A stretch of DNA of 64,000 bases from Aradus depressus (lineage: Eukaryota; Arthropoda; Insecta; Hemiptera; Aradidae), in the NCBI GenBank assembly GCA_963662175.1, contig OY759214.1, positions 5,208,001-5,272,000 on the forward strand, read 5' to 3'. Shown here piece by piece: positions 21,301-34,100 of this stretch. The number at the start of each line of letters is the position of its first letter. The first letter of the stretch is position 1. Below the pieces are notes generated by a model, which saw nothing but the letters and a program-made list of their open reading frames with translations, made no database searches and was not told the DNA's origin. A program made the position numbers and the translations under genes.

Positions 21301-24300
21301 TCCGTCGCACTTCGGTTTACTCATTATTTGTACGTGGTGAGATTGTGAGATGTGGTATGAGATACCTTTAGTCATGGTCATTCCTTTTTTAGTTTCCTTC
21401 GGTCGCCCTTCGGTTTACTTATTATTTGACGTGGTGAGATTGTGAGATGTGGTATGAGATACATTTAGTCATGGTCATTCCTTTTTCATTTTCCTTCAAT
21501 CGCACATCGGTTTACTTATTATTTGACGTGGTGAGATTGTAAGATGTGGTATGAGAAAGGTTTAGTCATGGTCATTCCTTTTTTAGTCTCCTTCAGTCGC
21601 ACTTCGGTTTACTTATTATTTGACGTGGTGAGATTGTGAGATGTGGTATGAGATACGTTTAGTCATGGTCATTCCTTTTTTAGTCTCCTTCAGTCGCACT
21701 TCGGTTTACTTGTTATTTGACGTGGTGAGATGTGGTATGATAAACTTTTAGTCATGGTCATTCCTTTTTTAGTCTCCTTCAGTCGCACTTCGGTTTACTT
21801 GTTATTTGACGTGGTGAGATTGTGAGATGTGGTATGAGATACGTTTAGTCATGGTCATTCCTTTTTTAGTCTCCTTCAGTCGCACTTCGGTTTACTTGTT
21901 ATTAGACGTGGTGAGATGTGGCATGAGAAACGTTTAGTCATGGTCATTCCTTTTTTAGTCTTCTTCAGTCGCACTTCTGTTTACGTGTTATTTGACGTGG
22001 TGAGATGTGGTATGAGAAACGTTTAGTCATGGTCATTCCTTTTTTAGTCTCCTTCAGTCGCACTTCGGTTTACTTATTATTTGACGTGGTGAGATTGTGA
22101 GATGTGGTATGAGAAACGTTTAGTCATGGTCATTTCTTTTTCATTCTCCTTCAATCGCACTTCGGTTTACTTATTATTTGACGTGGTGAGATTGTGAGAT
22201 GTGGTATGAGATACGTTTAGTCATGGTCATTCCTTTTTTAGTCTCCTTCAGTCGCACTTCGTTTTACTTATTATTTGACGTGGTGAGATTGTGAGATGTG
22301 GTATGAGATACGTTTAGTCATGGTCATTTCTTTTTTAGTTTCCTTCAGTCCCACTTCGGTTAACTTATTTTTTGACGTGGTGAGATTGTGAGATGTGGTA
22401 TGAGGTAGGTTTAGTCGTGGTCATTCCTTTTTCATTCTCCTTCAATCGCTCTTCGGTTTACTTATTATTTGAAGTGGTGAGATTGTAAGATGTGGTATGA
22501 GATACGTTTAGTCATGGTCATTCCTTTTTCATTCTCCTTCAATCGCTCTTCGGTTTACTTATTATTTGACGTGGTGAGATTGTAAGATGTGGTATGAGAA
22601 ACGTTTAGTCATGGTCATTCCTTTTTCATTCTCCTTCAATCGCTCTTCGGTTTACTTATTATTTGACGAGGTGAGATTGTGGGATGTGGTATGAGAAACG
22701 CTTAGCCATGGTCATTTCTTTTTCATTCTCCATCAATCGCACTTCGGTCTACTTAATATTTGAAGTGGTGAGATGTGGTATGAGAAACGTTTAGTCATGG
22801 TCATTCCTTTTTTAGTCTCCTTCAGTCGCACTTCGGTTTACTTATTATTTGACGTGGTGAAATTGTGAGATGTGGTATGAGAAACGTTTAGTCATGGTCA
22901 TTCCTTTTTTAGTCTCCTTCAGTCGCACTTCGGTTTACTTGTTATTAGACGTGGTGAGATGTGGTATGAGAAACGTTTAGTCATGGTCATTCCTTTTTCA
23001 TTCTCCTTCAATCGCTCTTCGGTTTACTTATTATTTGACGTGGTAAGATTGTGAGATGTGGTATGAGATACGTTTAGTCATGGTCATTCCTTTTTTAGTC
23101 TCCTTCAGTCGCACTTCGGTTTACTTGTTATTTTAAGTGGTGAGATGTGGTATGAGAAACGTTTGGTCATGGTCATTCCTTTTTTAGTCTCCTTCAGTCG
23201 CACTTCGGTTTACTTATTATATGACGTGGTGAAATTGTGAGATGTGGTATGAGAAACGTTTAGTCATGGTCATTCCTTTTTTAGTCTCCTTCAGTCGCAC
23301 TTCGGTTTACTTGTTATTAGATGTGGTGAGATGTGGTATGAGAAACGTTTAGTCTTGGTCATTCCTTTTTTAGTCTTCTTCAGTCGCACTTCTGTTTACG
23401 TGTTATTTGACGTGGTGAGATGTGGTATGAGAAACGTTTAGTCATGGTCATTTCTTTTTCATTCTCCATCAATCGCAGTTCGGTCTACTTATTATTTGAC
23501 GTGGTGAGATTGTGAGATGTGGTATGAGATACGTTTAGTCATGGTCATTCCTTTTTTAGTCTCCTTCAGTCGCACTTCGGTTTACTTGTTATTTGACGTG
23601 GTGAGATGTGGTATGATAAACGTTTAGTCATGGTCATTCTTTTTTTAGTCTCCTTCCGTCGCACTTCGGTTTACTTATTATTTGACGTGGTGACATTGTA
23701 AGATGTGGTATGAGATACGTTTAGTCAAGGTCATTCCTTTTTTAGTCTCCTTCAGTCGCACTTCGGTTTACTTATTATTTGACGTGGTGAGATTGTGAGA
23801 TGTTGTATGAGATACGTTTAGTTAAGGTCATTCCTTTTTTAGTCTCCTTCAGTCGCACTTCGGTTTACTTATTATTTGACGTGGTGAGATGTGGTATGAG
23901 AAACGTTTAGTCATGGTCATTCCTTTTTTAGTCTCCCTCAGTCGCACTTCGGTTTACTTATTATTTGTACGTGGTGAGATTGTGAGATGTGGTATGAGAT
24001 ACGTTTGGTCATGGTCATTCCTTTTTTAGTCTCCTTCAGTCGCCCTTCTGTTCACTTGTTATTTGACGTGGTGAGATGTGGTATGAGAAACGTTTAGTCA
24101 TGGTCATTCCTTTTATAGTTTCCTTCAGTCGCACTTCGGTTTACTTAATATTTGACGTGGTGAGATAGTGAGATGTGGTATGAGATACATTTAGTCATGG
24201 TCATTCCTTTTTCATTTTCCTTCAATCGCACTTCGTTTTACTTATTATTTGACATGGTGAGATTGTAAGATGTGGTATGAGAAACGTTTAGTCATGGTCA

Positions 24301-25830
24301 TTCCTTTTTTAGTCTCCTTCAGTCGCACTTCTGTTTACTTGTTATATGACGTGGTGAGATGTGGTATGAGAAACGTTTAGTCATGGTCATTCCTTTTTCA
24401 TTCTCCTTCAATCGCTCTTCGGTTTACTTATTATTTGACGTGGTGAGATTGTGGGATGTGGTATGAGAAACGTTTAGTCATGGTCATTTCTTTTTCATTC
24501 TCCATCAATCGCACTTCGGTCTACTTACTATTTGACGTGGTGAGATTGTGAGATGTGGTATGAGAAACGTTTAGTCATGGTCATTTCTTTTTCATTCTCC
24601 ATCAATCGCACTTCGGTCTACTTATTATTTGACGTGGTGAGATGGTGAGATGTGGTATGAGATACGTTTAGTCATGGTCATTCCTTTTTCATTTTCCTTC
24701 AATCGCACTTCGTTTTACTTATTATTTGACGTGGTGAGATTGTGAGATGTGGTAAGAGATACGTTTAGTCATGGTCATTCCTTTTTTAGTCTTCTTCAGT
24801 CGCACTTCTGTTTACTTGTAATTTGACGTGGTGAGATGTGGTATGAGAAACGTTTAGTCATGGTCATTCCTTTTTAGTCTCCTTCAGTCGCACTTCGGTT
24901 TACTTATTATATGACGTGGTGAGATTGTGAGATGTGGTATGAGATACGTTTAGTCATGGTCATTCCTTTTTTAGTCTCCTTCAATCGCACTTCGTTTTAC
25001 TTATTATTTGACGTAGTGAGATTGTGAGATGTGGTAAGAGATACGTTTAGTCATGGTCATTCCTTTTTTAGTCTTCTTCAGTCGCACTTCTGTTTACTTG
25101 TAATTTGACGTGGTGAGATGTGGTATGAGAAACGTTTAGTCATGGTCATTCCTTTTTAGTCTCCTTCAGTCGCACTTCGGTTTACTTATTATATGACGTG
25201 GTGAGATTGTGAGATGTGGTATGAGATACGTTTAGTCATGGTCATTCCTTTTTTAGTCTCCTTCAGTCGCACTTCGTTCTACTATTTATTTGACGTGGTG
25301 AGATTGTGAAATGTGGTATGAGATACGTTTAGTCATGGTCATTCCTTTTTTAGTCTCCTTCAGTCGCACTTCGTTTTACTTATTATTTGACGTGGTGAGA
25401 TTGTGAGATGTGGTATGAGATACGTTTAGTCATGGTCATTCCTTTTTTAGTCTCCTTCAGTCGCACTTCTGTTTACTTGTTATTTGACGTGGTGAGATTG
25501 TGAGATGTGGTATCAGATACGTTTAGTCATGGTCATTCCTTTTATAGTTTCCTTCAGTCGCACTTCGGTTTACTTAATATTTGACGTGGTGAGATAGTGA
25601 GATGTGGTATGAGATACGTTTAGTCATGGTCATTCCTTTTTTAGTCTCCTTCAGTCGCACTTCGTTTTACTTATTATTTGACGTGGTGAGATTGTGAGAT
25701 GTGGTATGAGATACGTTTAGTCATGGTCATTCCTTTTTTAGTCTCCTTCAGTCGCACTTCGGTTTACTTGTTATTTGACGTGGTGAGATGTGGTATGAGA
25801 AACGTTTAGTCATGGTCATTCCTTTTTTGG

Positions 25831-28800
25831 TCTCGTTCAGACGCACTTCCTTTTACCTATTATTTGACGTGGTGAGATTGTGAGATGTGGTATGAGATAC
25901 GTTTAGTCATGGTCATTCCTTTTTTAGTCTCCTTCAGTCGCACTTCGGTTTACTTATTATTTGACGTGGTGAGATTGTGAGATGTGGTATGAGATACGTT
26001 TAGTCATGGTCATTCCTTTTTTAGTTTCCTTCAGTCGCACTTCGGTTTACTTATTATTTGACGTGGTGAGATTGTGAGATGTGGTATGAGATACATTTAG
26101 TCATGGTCATTCCTTTTTCATTTTCCTTCAATCGCACTTCGTTTTACTTATTATTTGACGTGGTGAGATTGTAAGATGTGGTATGAGAAACGTTTAGTCA
26201 TGGTCATTCCTTTTTTAGTCTCCTTCAGTCGCACTTCTTTTTACTTGTTATTTGACGTGGTGAGATTGTGAGATGTGGTATGAGATACGTTTAGTCATGG
26301 TCATTCCTTTTTTAGTCTCCTTCAGTCGCACTTCGTTTTACTTATTATTTGACGTGGTGAGATTGTGAGATGTGGTATGAGATACGTTTAGTCATGGTCA
26401 TTCCTTTTTTAGTCTCCTTCAGTCGCACTTCGTTTTACTAATTATTTGACGTGGTCAGATTGTGAGATGTGGTATGAGATACGTTTAGTCATGGTCATTC
26501 CTTTTTTAGTCTCCTTCATTCGCACTTCTGTTTACTTGTTATTTGACGTGGTGAGATGTGGTATGAGAAACGTTTAGTCATGGTCATTCCTTTTTTAGTC
26601 TCCTTCAGTCGCACTTCGGTTTACTTATTATTTGTACGTGGTGAGTTTGTGAGATGTGATATGAGATACGTTAAGTCATGGTCATTCCTTTTTTAGTCTC
26701 CTTCAGTCGCACTTCGTTCTACTATTTATTTGACGTGGTGAGATTGTGAGATGTGGTATGAGATACGTTTAGTCATGGTCATTCCTTTTTTAGTCTCCTT
26801 CAGTCGCACTTCGTTTTACTTATTATTTGACGTGGTGAGATTGTGAGATGTGGTATGAGATACGTTTAGTCATGGTCATTCCTTTTTTAGGCTCCTTCAG
26901 TCGCACTTCTGTTTACTTGTTATTTGACGTGGTGAGATTGTGAGATGTGGTATCAGATACGTTTAGTCATGGTCATTCCTTTTATAGTTTCCTTCAGTCG
27001 CACTTCGGTTTACTTGTTATTTGACGTGGTGAGATGTGGTATGAGAAACGTTTAGTCATGGTCATTCCTTTTTTGGTCTCGTTCAGACGCACTTCCATTT
27101 ACCTATTATTTGACGTGGTGAGATTGTGAGATGTGGTATGAGATACGTTTAGTCATGGTCATTCCTTTTTTAGTCTCCTTCAGTCGCACTTCGGTTTACT
27201 TATTATTTGACGTGGTGAGATTGTGAGATGTGGTATGAGATACGTTTAGTCATGGTCATTCCTTTTTTAGTTTCCTTCAGTCGCACTTCGGTTTACTTAT
27301 TATTTGACGTGGTGAGATTGTGAGATGTGGTATGAGATACATTTAGTCATGGTCATTCCTTTTTCATTTTCCTTCAATCGCACTTCGTTTTACTTATTAT
27401 TTGACGTGGTGAGATTGTAAGATGTGGTATGAGAAACGTTTAGTCATGGTCATTCCTTTTTTAGTCTCCTTCAGTCGCACTTCTTTTTACTTGTTATTTG
27501 ACGTGGTGAGATTGTGAGATGTGGTATGAGATACGTTTAGTCATGGTCATTCCTTTTTTAGTCTCCTTCAGTCGCACTTCGTTTTACTTATTATTTGACG
27601 TGGTGAGATTGTGAGATGTGGTATGAGATACGTTTAGTCATGGTCATTCCTTTTTTAGTCTCCTTCAGTCGCACTTCGTTTTACTAATTATTTGACGTGG
27701 TCAGATTGTGAGATGTGGTATGAGATACGTTTAGTCATGGTCATTCCTTTTTTAGTCTCCTTCATTCGCACTTCTGTTTACTTGTTATTTGACGTGGTGA
27801 GATGTGGTATGAGAAACGTTTAGTCATGGTCATTCCTTTTTTAGTCTCCTTCAGTCGCACTTCGGTTTACTTATTATTTGTACGTGGTGAGTTTGTGAGA
27901 TGTGATATGAGATACGTTAAGTCATGGTCATTCCTTTTTTAGTCTCCTTCAGTCGCACTTCGTTCTACTATTTATTTGACGTGGTGAGATTGTGAGATGT
28001 GGTATGAGATACGTTTAGTCATGGTCATTCCTTTTTTAGTCTCCTTCAGTCGCACTTCGTTTTACTTATTATTTGACGTGGTGAGATTGTGAGATGTGGT
28101 ATGAGATACGTTTAGTCATGGTCATTCCTTTTTTAGGCTCCTTCAGTCGCACTTCTGTTTACTTGTTATTTGACGTGGTGAGATTGTGAGATGTGGTATC
28201 AGATACGTTTAGTCATGGTCATTCCTTTTATAGTTTCCTTCAGTCGCACTTCGGTTTACTTAATATTTGACGTGGTGAGATAGTAAGATGTGGTATGAGA
28301 TACGTTTAGTCATGGTCATTCCTTTTTTAGTCTCCTTCAGTCGCACTTCGTTTTACTTATTATTTGACGTGGTGAGATTGTGAGATGTGGTATGAGATAC
28401 GTTTAGTCATGGTCATTCCTTTTTTAGTCTCCTTCAGTCGCACTTCGGTTTACTTGTTATTTGACGTGGTGAGATGTGGTATGAGAAACGTTTAGTCATG
28501 GTCATTCCTTTTTTGGTCTCCTTCAGACGCACTTCCTTTTACCTATTATTTGACGTGGTGAGATTGTGAGATGTGGTATGAGATACGTTTAGTCATGGTC
28601 ATTCCTTTTTTAGTCTCCTTCAGTCGCACTTCGGTTTACTTATTATTTGACGTGGTGAGATTGTGAGATGTGGTATGAGATACGTTTAGTCATGGTCATT
28701 CCTTTTTTAGTTTCCTTCAGTCGCACTTCGGTTTACTTATTATTTGACGTGGTGAGATTGTGAGATGTGGTATGAGATACATTTAGTCATGGTCATTCCT

Positions 28801-29200
28801 TTTTCATTTTCCTTCAATCGCACTTCGTTTTACTTATTATTTGACGTGGTGAGATTGTAAGATGTGGTATGAGAAACGTTTAGTCATGGTCATTCCTTTT
28901 TTAGTCTCCTTCAGTCGCACTTCTTTTTACTTGTTATTTGACGTGGTGAGATTGTGAGATGTGGTATGAGATACGTTTAGTCATGGTCATTCCTTTTTTA
29001 GTCTCCTTCAGTCGCACTTCGTTTTACTTATTATTTGACGTGGTGAGATTGTGAGATGTGGTATGAGATACGTTTAGTCATGGTCATTCCTTTTTTAGTC
29101 TCCTTCAGTCGCACTTCGTTTTACTAATTATTTGACGTGGTCAGATTGTGAGATGTGGTATGAGATACGTTTAGTCATGGTCATTCCTTTTTTAGTTTCC
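25831..29200 (+). repeat. 1246/1440-bp higher-order repeat
   Basis: Private variants recur together: the GGTCTCGTTCAGACG type joint at 25831, 27077 and 28517 (last copy CTCCTTC), CTTCTTTTTACTTG at 26234, 27480 and 28920, and TTACTAATTATTTGACG at 26435, 27681 and 29121. Spacings are 1246 and then 1440 for all three, a difference of exactly two 97-bp monomers, so the last interval gained or kept two monomers. Boundaries are approximate. Confidence 0.88.
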
Positions 29201-29210
29201 TTCAGTCGCA

Positions 29211-31102
29211 CTTCAGTTTACTTATTATTTGACGTGGTGAGATGTGGTATGAGAAACGTTTAGTCATGGTCATTCCTTTTTTAGTCTCCTTCGGTCGCAC
29301 TTCGGTTTACTTATTATTTGTACGGGGTGAGATTGTGAGATGTGGTATGAGATACGTTTAGTCATGGTCATTCCTTTTTTAGTCTCCTTCAGTCGCACTT
29401 CGGTTTACTTATTATTTGACGTGGTGAGATAGTGAGATGTGGTATGAGATACGTTTAGTCATGGTCATTCCTTTTTTAGTCTCCTTCAGTCGCACTTCGT
29501 TATACTTATTATTTGACGTGGTGAGATTGTGAGATGTGGTATGAGATACGTTTAGTCATGGTCATTCCTTTTTTAGTCTCCTTCAGTCGCTCTTCGGTTT
29601 ACTTGTTATTTGACGTGGTGAGATGTGGTATGATAAACGTTTAGTCATGGTCATTCTTTTTTTAGTCTCCTTCAGTCGCACTTCGGTTTACTTATTATTT
29701 GACGTGGTGAGATTGTGAGATGTGGTATGAGATACCTTTAGTCATGGACATTCCTTTTTTAGTCTCCTTCAGTCGCACTTCGGTTTACTTATTATTTGAC
29801 GTGGTGAGATTGTGAGATGTGGTATGAGATTCGTTTAGTCATGGTCATTCCTTTTTTAGTTTTCTTCAGTCGCACTTCTGTTTACTTGTAATTTGACGTG
29901 GTGAGATGTGGTATGAGAAACGTTTAGTCATGGTCATTCCTTTTTAGTCTCGTTCAGTCGCACTTCGGTTTACTTATTATATGACGTGGTGAGATTGTGA
30001 GATGTGGTATGAGATACGTTTAGTCATGGTCATTCCTTTTTTAGTCTCCTTCAGTCGCACTTCGGTTTACTTATTATTTGACGTGGTGAGATTGTGAGAT
30101 GTGGTATGAGATACGTTTAGTCATGGTCATTCCTTTTTTAGTTTCCTTCAGTCGCACTTCAGTTTACTTATTATTTGACGTGGTGAGATGTGGTATGAGA
30201 AACGTTTAGTCATGGTCATTCCTTTTTTAGTCTCCTTCGGTCGCACTTCGGTTTACTTATTATTTGTACGGGGTGAGATTGTGAGATGTGGTATGAGATA
30301 CGTTTAGTCATGGTCATTCCTTTTTTAGTCTCCTTCAGTCGCACTTCGGTTTACTTATTATTTGACGTGGTGAGATAGTGAGATGTGGTATGAGATACGT
30401 TTAGTCATGGTCATTCCTTTTTTAGTCTCCTTCAGTCGCACTTCGTTATACTTATTATTTGACGTGGTGAGATTGTGAGATGTGGTATGAGATACGTTTA
30501 GTCATGGTCATTCCTTTTTTAGTCTCCTTCAGTCGCTCTTCGGTTTACTTGTTATTTGACGTGGTGAGATGTGGTATGATAAACGTTTAGTCATGGTCTT
30601 TCTTTTTTTAGTCTCCTTCAGTCGCACTTCGGTTTACTTATTATTTGACGTGGTGAGATTGTGAGATGTGGTATGAGATACCTTTAGTCATGGACATTCC
30701 TTTTTTAGTCTCCTTCAGTCGCACTTCGGTTTACTTATTATTTGACGTGGTGAGATTGTGAGATGTGGTATGAGATTCGTTTAGTCATGGTCATTCCTTT
30801 TTTAGTTTTCTTCAGTCGCACTTCTGTTTACTTGTAATTTGACGTGGTGAGATGTGGTATGAGAAACGTTTAGTCATGGTCATTCCTTTTTAGTCTCGTT
30901 CAGTCGCACTTCGGTTTACTTATTATATGACGTGGTGAGATTGTGAGATGTGGTATGAGATACGTTTAGTCATGGTCATTCCTTTTTTAGTCGCCTTCAG
31001 TCGCACTTCGGTTTACTTATTATTTGACGTGGTGAGATTGTGAGATGTGGTATCAGATACGTTTAGTCATGGTCATTCCTTTTATAGTTTCCTTCTGTCG
31101 CA
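29211..31102 (+). repeat. 946-bp higher-order repeat, two copies
   Basis: CTTCAGTTTACTTATT recurs at 29211 and 30157. The intervening series of variants (TTTGTACGGGG, CGTTATACTT, TCGCTCTTCGG, GATACCTTTAGTCATGGAC, GAGATTCGTTTAG) occurs in the same order after each. 946 bp equals seven long and three short monomers. Parts of the series reappear at 31.6-35 kb in altered order. Boundaries are approximate. Confidence 0.85.
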
Positions 31103-34100
31103 CTTCGGTTTACTTAATATTTGACGTGGTGAGATAGTGAGATTTGGTATGAGATATGTTTAGTCATGGTCATTCCTTTTTTAGTCTCCTTCAGTCGCAC
31201 TTCGTTTTACTTATTATTTGACGTGGTGAGATTGTGAGATGTGGTATGAGATACGTTTAGTCATGGTCATTCCTTTTTTAGTCTCCTTCAGTCGCACTTC
31301 GGTTTACTTATTATTTGACGTGGTGAGATTGTGAGATGTGGTATGAGATACGTTTAGTCATGGTCATTCCTTTTTTAGTTTCCTTCAGTCGCACTTCGGT
31401 TTACTTATTATTTGACGTGGTGAGATGTGGTATGAGAAACGTTTAGTCATGGTCATTCCTTTTTTAGTCTCCTTCAGTCGCACTTCGGTTTACTTATTAT
31501 TTGTACGTGGTGAGATTGTGAGATGTGGTATGAGATACGTTTAGTCATGGTCATTCCTTTTTTAGTCTCCTTCAGTCGCACTTCGTTTTACTTATTATTT
31601 GACGTGGTGAGATTGTGAGATGTGGTATGAGATACGTTTAGTCATGGTGATTCCTTTTTTAGTCTCCTTCAGTCGCTCTTCGGTTTACTTGTTATTTGAC
31701 GTGGTGAGATGTGGTATGATAAACGTTTAGTCATGGTCATTCTTTTTTTAGTCTCCTTCAGTCGCACTTCGGTTTACTTATTATTTGACGTGGTGAGATT
31801 GTGAGATGTGGTATGAGATACCTTTAGTCATGGACATTCCTTTTTTAGTCTCCTTCAGTCGCACTTCGGTTTACTTATTATTTGACGTGGTGAGATTGTG
31901 AGATGTGGTATGAGATACATTTAGTCATGGTCATTCCTTTTTCATTTTCCTTCAATCGCACATCGGTTTACTTATTATTTGACGTGGTGAGATTGTAAGA
32001 TGTGGTATGAGAAACGTTTAGTCATGGTCATTCTTTTTTTAGTCTCCTTCAGTCGCACTTCGGTTTACTTATTATTTGACGTGGTGAAATTGTGAGATGT
32101 GGTATGAGATACGTTTAGTCATGGTCATTCCTTTTTTAGTCTCCTTCAGTCGCACTTCGGTTTACTTGTTATTTGACGTGGTGAGATGTGGTATGAGAAA
32201 CGTTTAGTCATGGTCATTCCTTTTTTAGTCTCCTTCAGTCGCACTTCGGTTTACTTACTATTGACGTTGTGAAATTGTGTGATGTGGTATGAGAAACGTT
32301 TAGTCATGGTCATTCCTTTTTTAGTCTCCTTCAGTCGCACTTCGGTTTACTTACTATTGACGTGGTGAAATTGTGTGATGTGGTATGAGAAACGTTTAGT
32401 CATGGTCATTCCTTTTTTAGTTTTCTTCAGTCGCACTTCTGTTTACTTGTAATTTGACGTGGTGAGATGTGGTATGAGAAACGTTTAGTCATGGTCATTC
32501 CTTTTTAGTCTCATTCAGTCGCACTTCGGTTTACTTATTATATGACGTGGTGAGATTGTGAGATGTGGTATGAGATACGTTTAGTCATGGTCATTCCTTT
32601 TTTAGTCGCCTTCAGTCGCACTTCGGTTTACTTATTATTTGACGTGGTGAGATTGTGAGATGTGGTATCAGATACGTTTAGTCATGGTCATTCCTTTTAT
32701 AGTTTCCTTCTGTCGCACTTCGGTTTACTTAATATTTGACGTGGTGAGATTGTGAGATGTGGTATGAGATACGATTAGTCATGGTCATTCCTTTTTTAGT
32801 TTCCTTCAGTCGCACTTCGGTTTACTTATTATTTGACGTGGTGAGATGTGGTATGAGAAACGTTTAGTCATGGTCATTCCTTTTTTAGTCTCCTTCAGTC
32901 GCACTTCGGTTTACTTGTTATTTGACGTGGTGAGATGTGGTATGAGAAACGTTTAGTCATGGTCATTCCTTTTTTAGTCTCCTTCAGACGCACTTCGTTT
33001 TACCTATTATTTGACGTGGTGAGATTGTGAGATGTGGTACGAGATACGTTTAGTCATGGTCATTCCTTTTTTAGTCTCCTTCAGTCGCACTTCGGTTTAC
33101 TTATTATTTGTACGTGGTGAGATTGTGAGATGTGGTATGAGATACGTTTAGTCATGGTCATTCCTTTTTTAGTCTCCTTCAGTCGCACTTCGGTTTACTT
33201 ATTATTTGACGCGGTGAGATAGTGAGATGTGGTATGAGATACGTTTAGTCATGGTCATTCCTTTTTTAGTCTCCTTCAGTCGCACTTCGTTTTACTTATT
33301 ATTTGACGTGGTGAGATTGTGAGATGTGGTATGAGATACGTTTAGTCATGGTCATTCCTTTTTTAGTCTCCTTCAGTCGCTCTTCGGTTTACTTGTTATT
33401 TGACGTGGTGAGATGTGGTGTGGTAAACGTTTAGTCATGGTCATTCTTTTTTTAGTCTCCTTCAGTCGCACTTCGGTTTACTTATTATTTGACGTGGTGA
33501 GATTGTGAGATGTGGTATGAGATACGTTTAGTCATGGTCATTCCTTTTTTAGTTTCCTTCAGTCGCACTTCGGTTCACTTATTATTTGACGTGGTGAGAT
33601 GTGGTATGAGAAACGTTTAGTCATGGTCATTCCTTTTTTAGTCTCCTTCAGTCGCACTTCGTTTTACTTATTATTTGATGTGGTGAGATTGTGAGATGTG
33701 GTATGAGATACATTTAGTCATGGTCATTCCTTTTTCATTTTCTTTCAATCGCACATCGGTTTACTTATTATTTGACGTGGTGAGATTGTAAGATGTGGTA
33801 TGAGAAACGTTTAGTCATGGTCATTCCTTTTTTAGTCTCCTTCAGTCGCACTTCGGTTTACTTATTATTTGACGTGGTGAAATTGTGAGATGTGGTATGA
33901 GATACGTTTAGTCATGGTCATTCCTTTTTTAGTCTCCTTCAGTCGCACTTCGGTTTACTTGTTATTTGACGTGGTGAGATGTGGTATGAGAAACGTTTAG
34001 TCATGGTCATTCCTTTTTTAGTCTCCTTCAGTCGCACTTCGGTTTACTTATTATTGACGTGGTGAAATTGTGTGATGTGGTATGAGAAACGTTTAGTCAT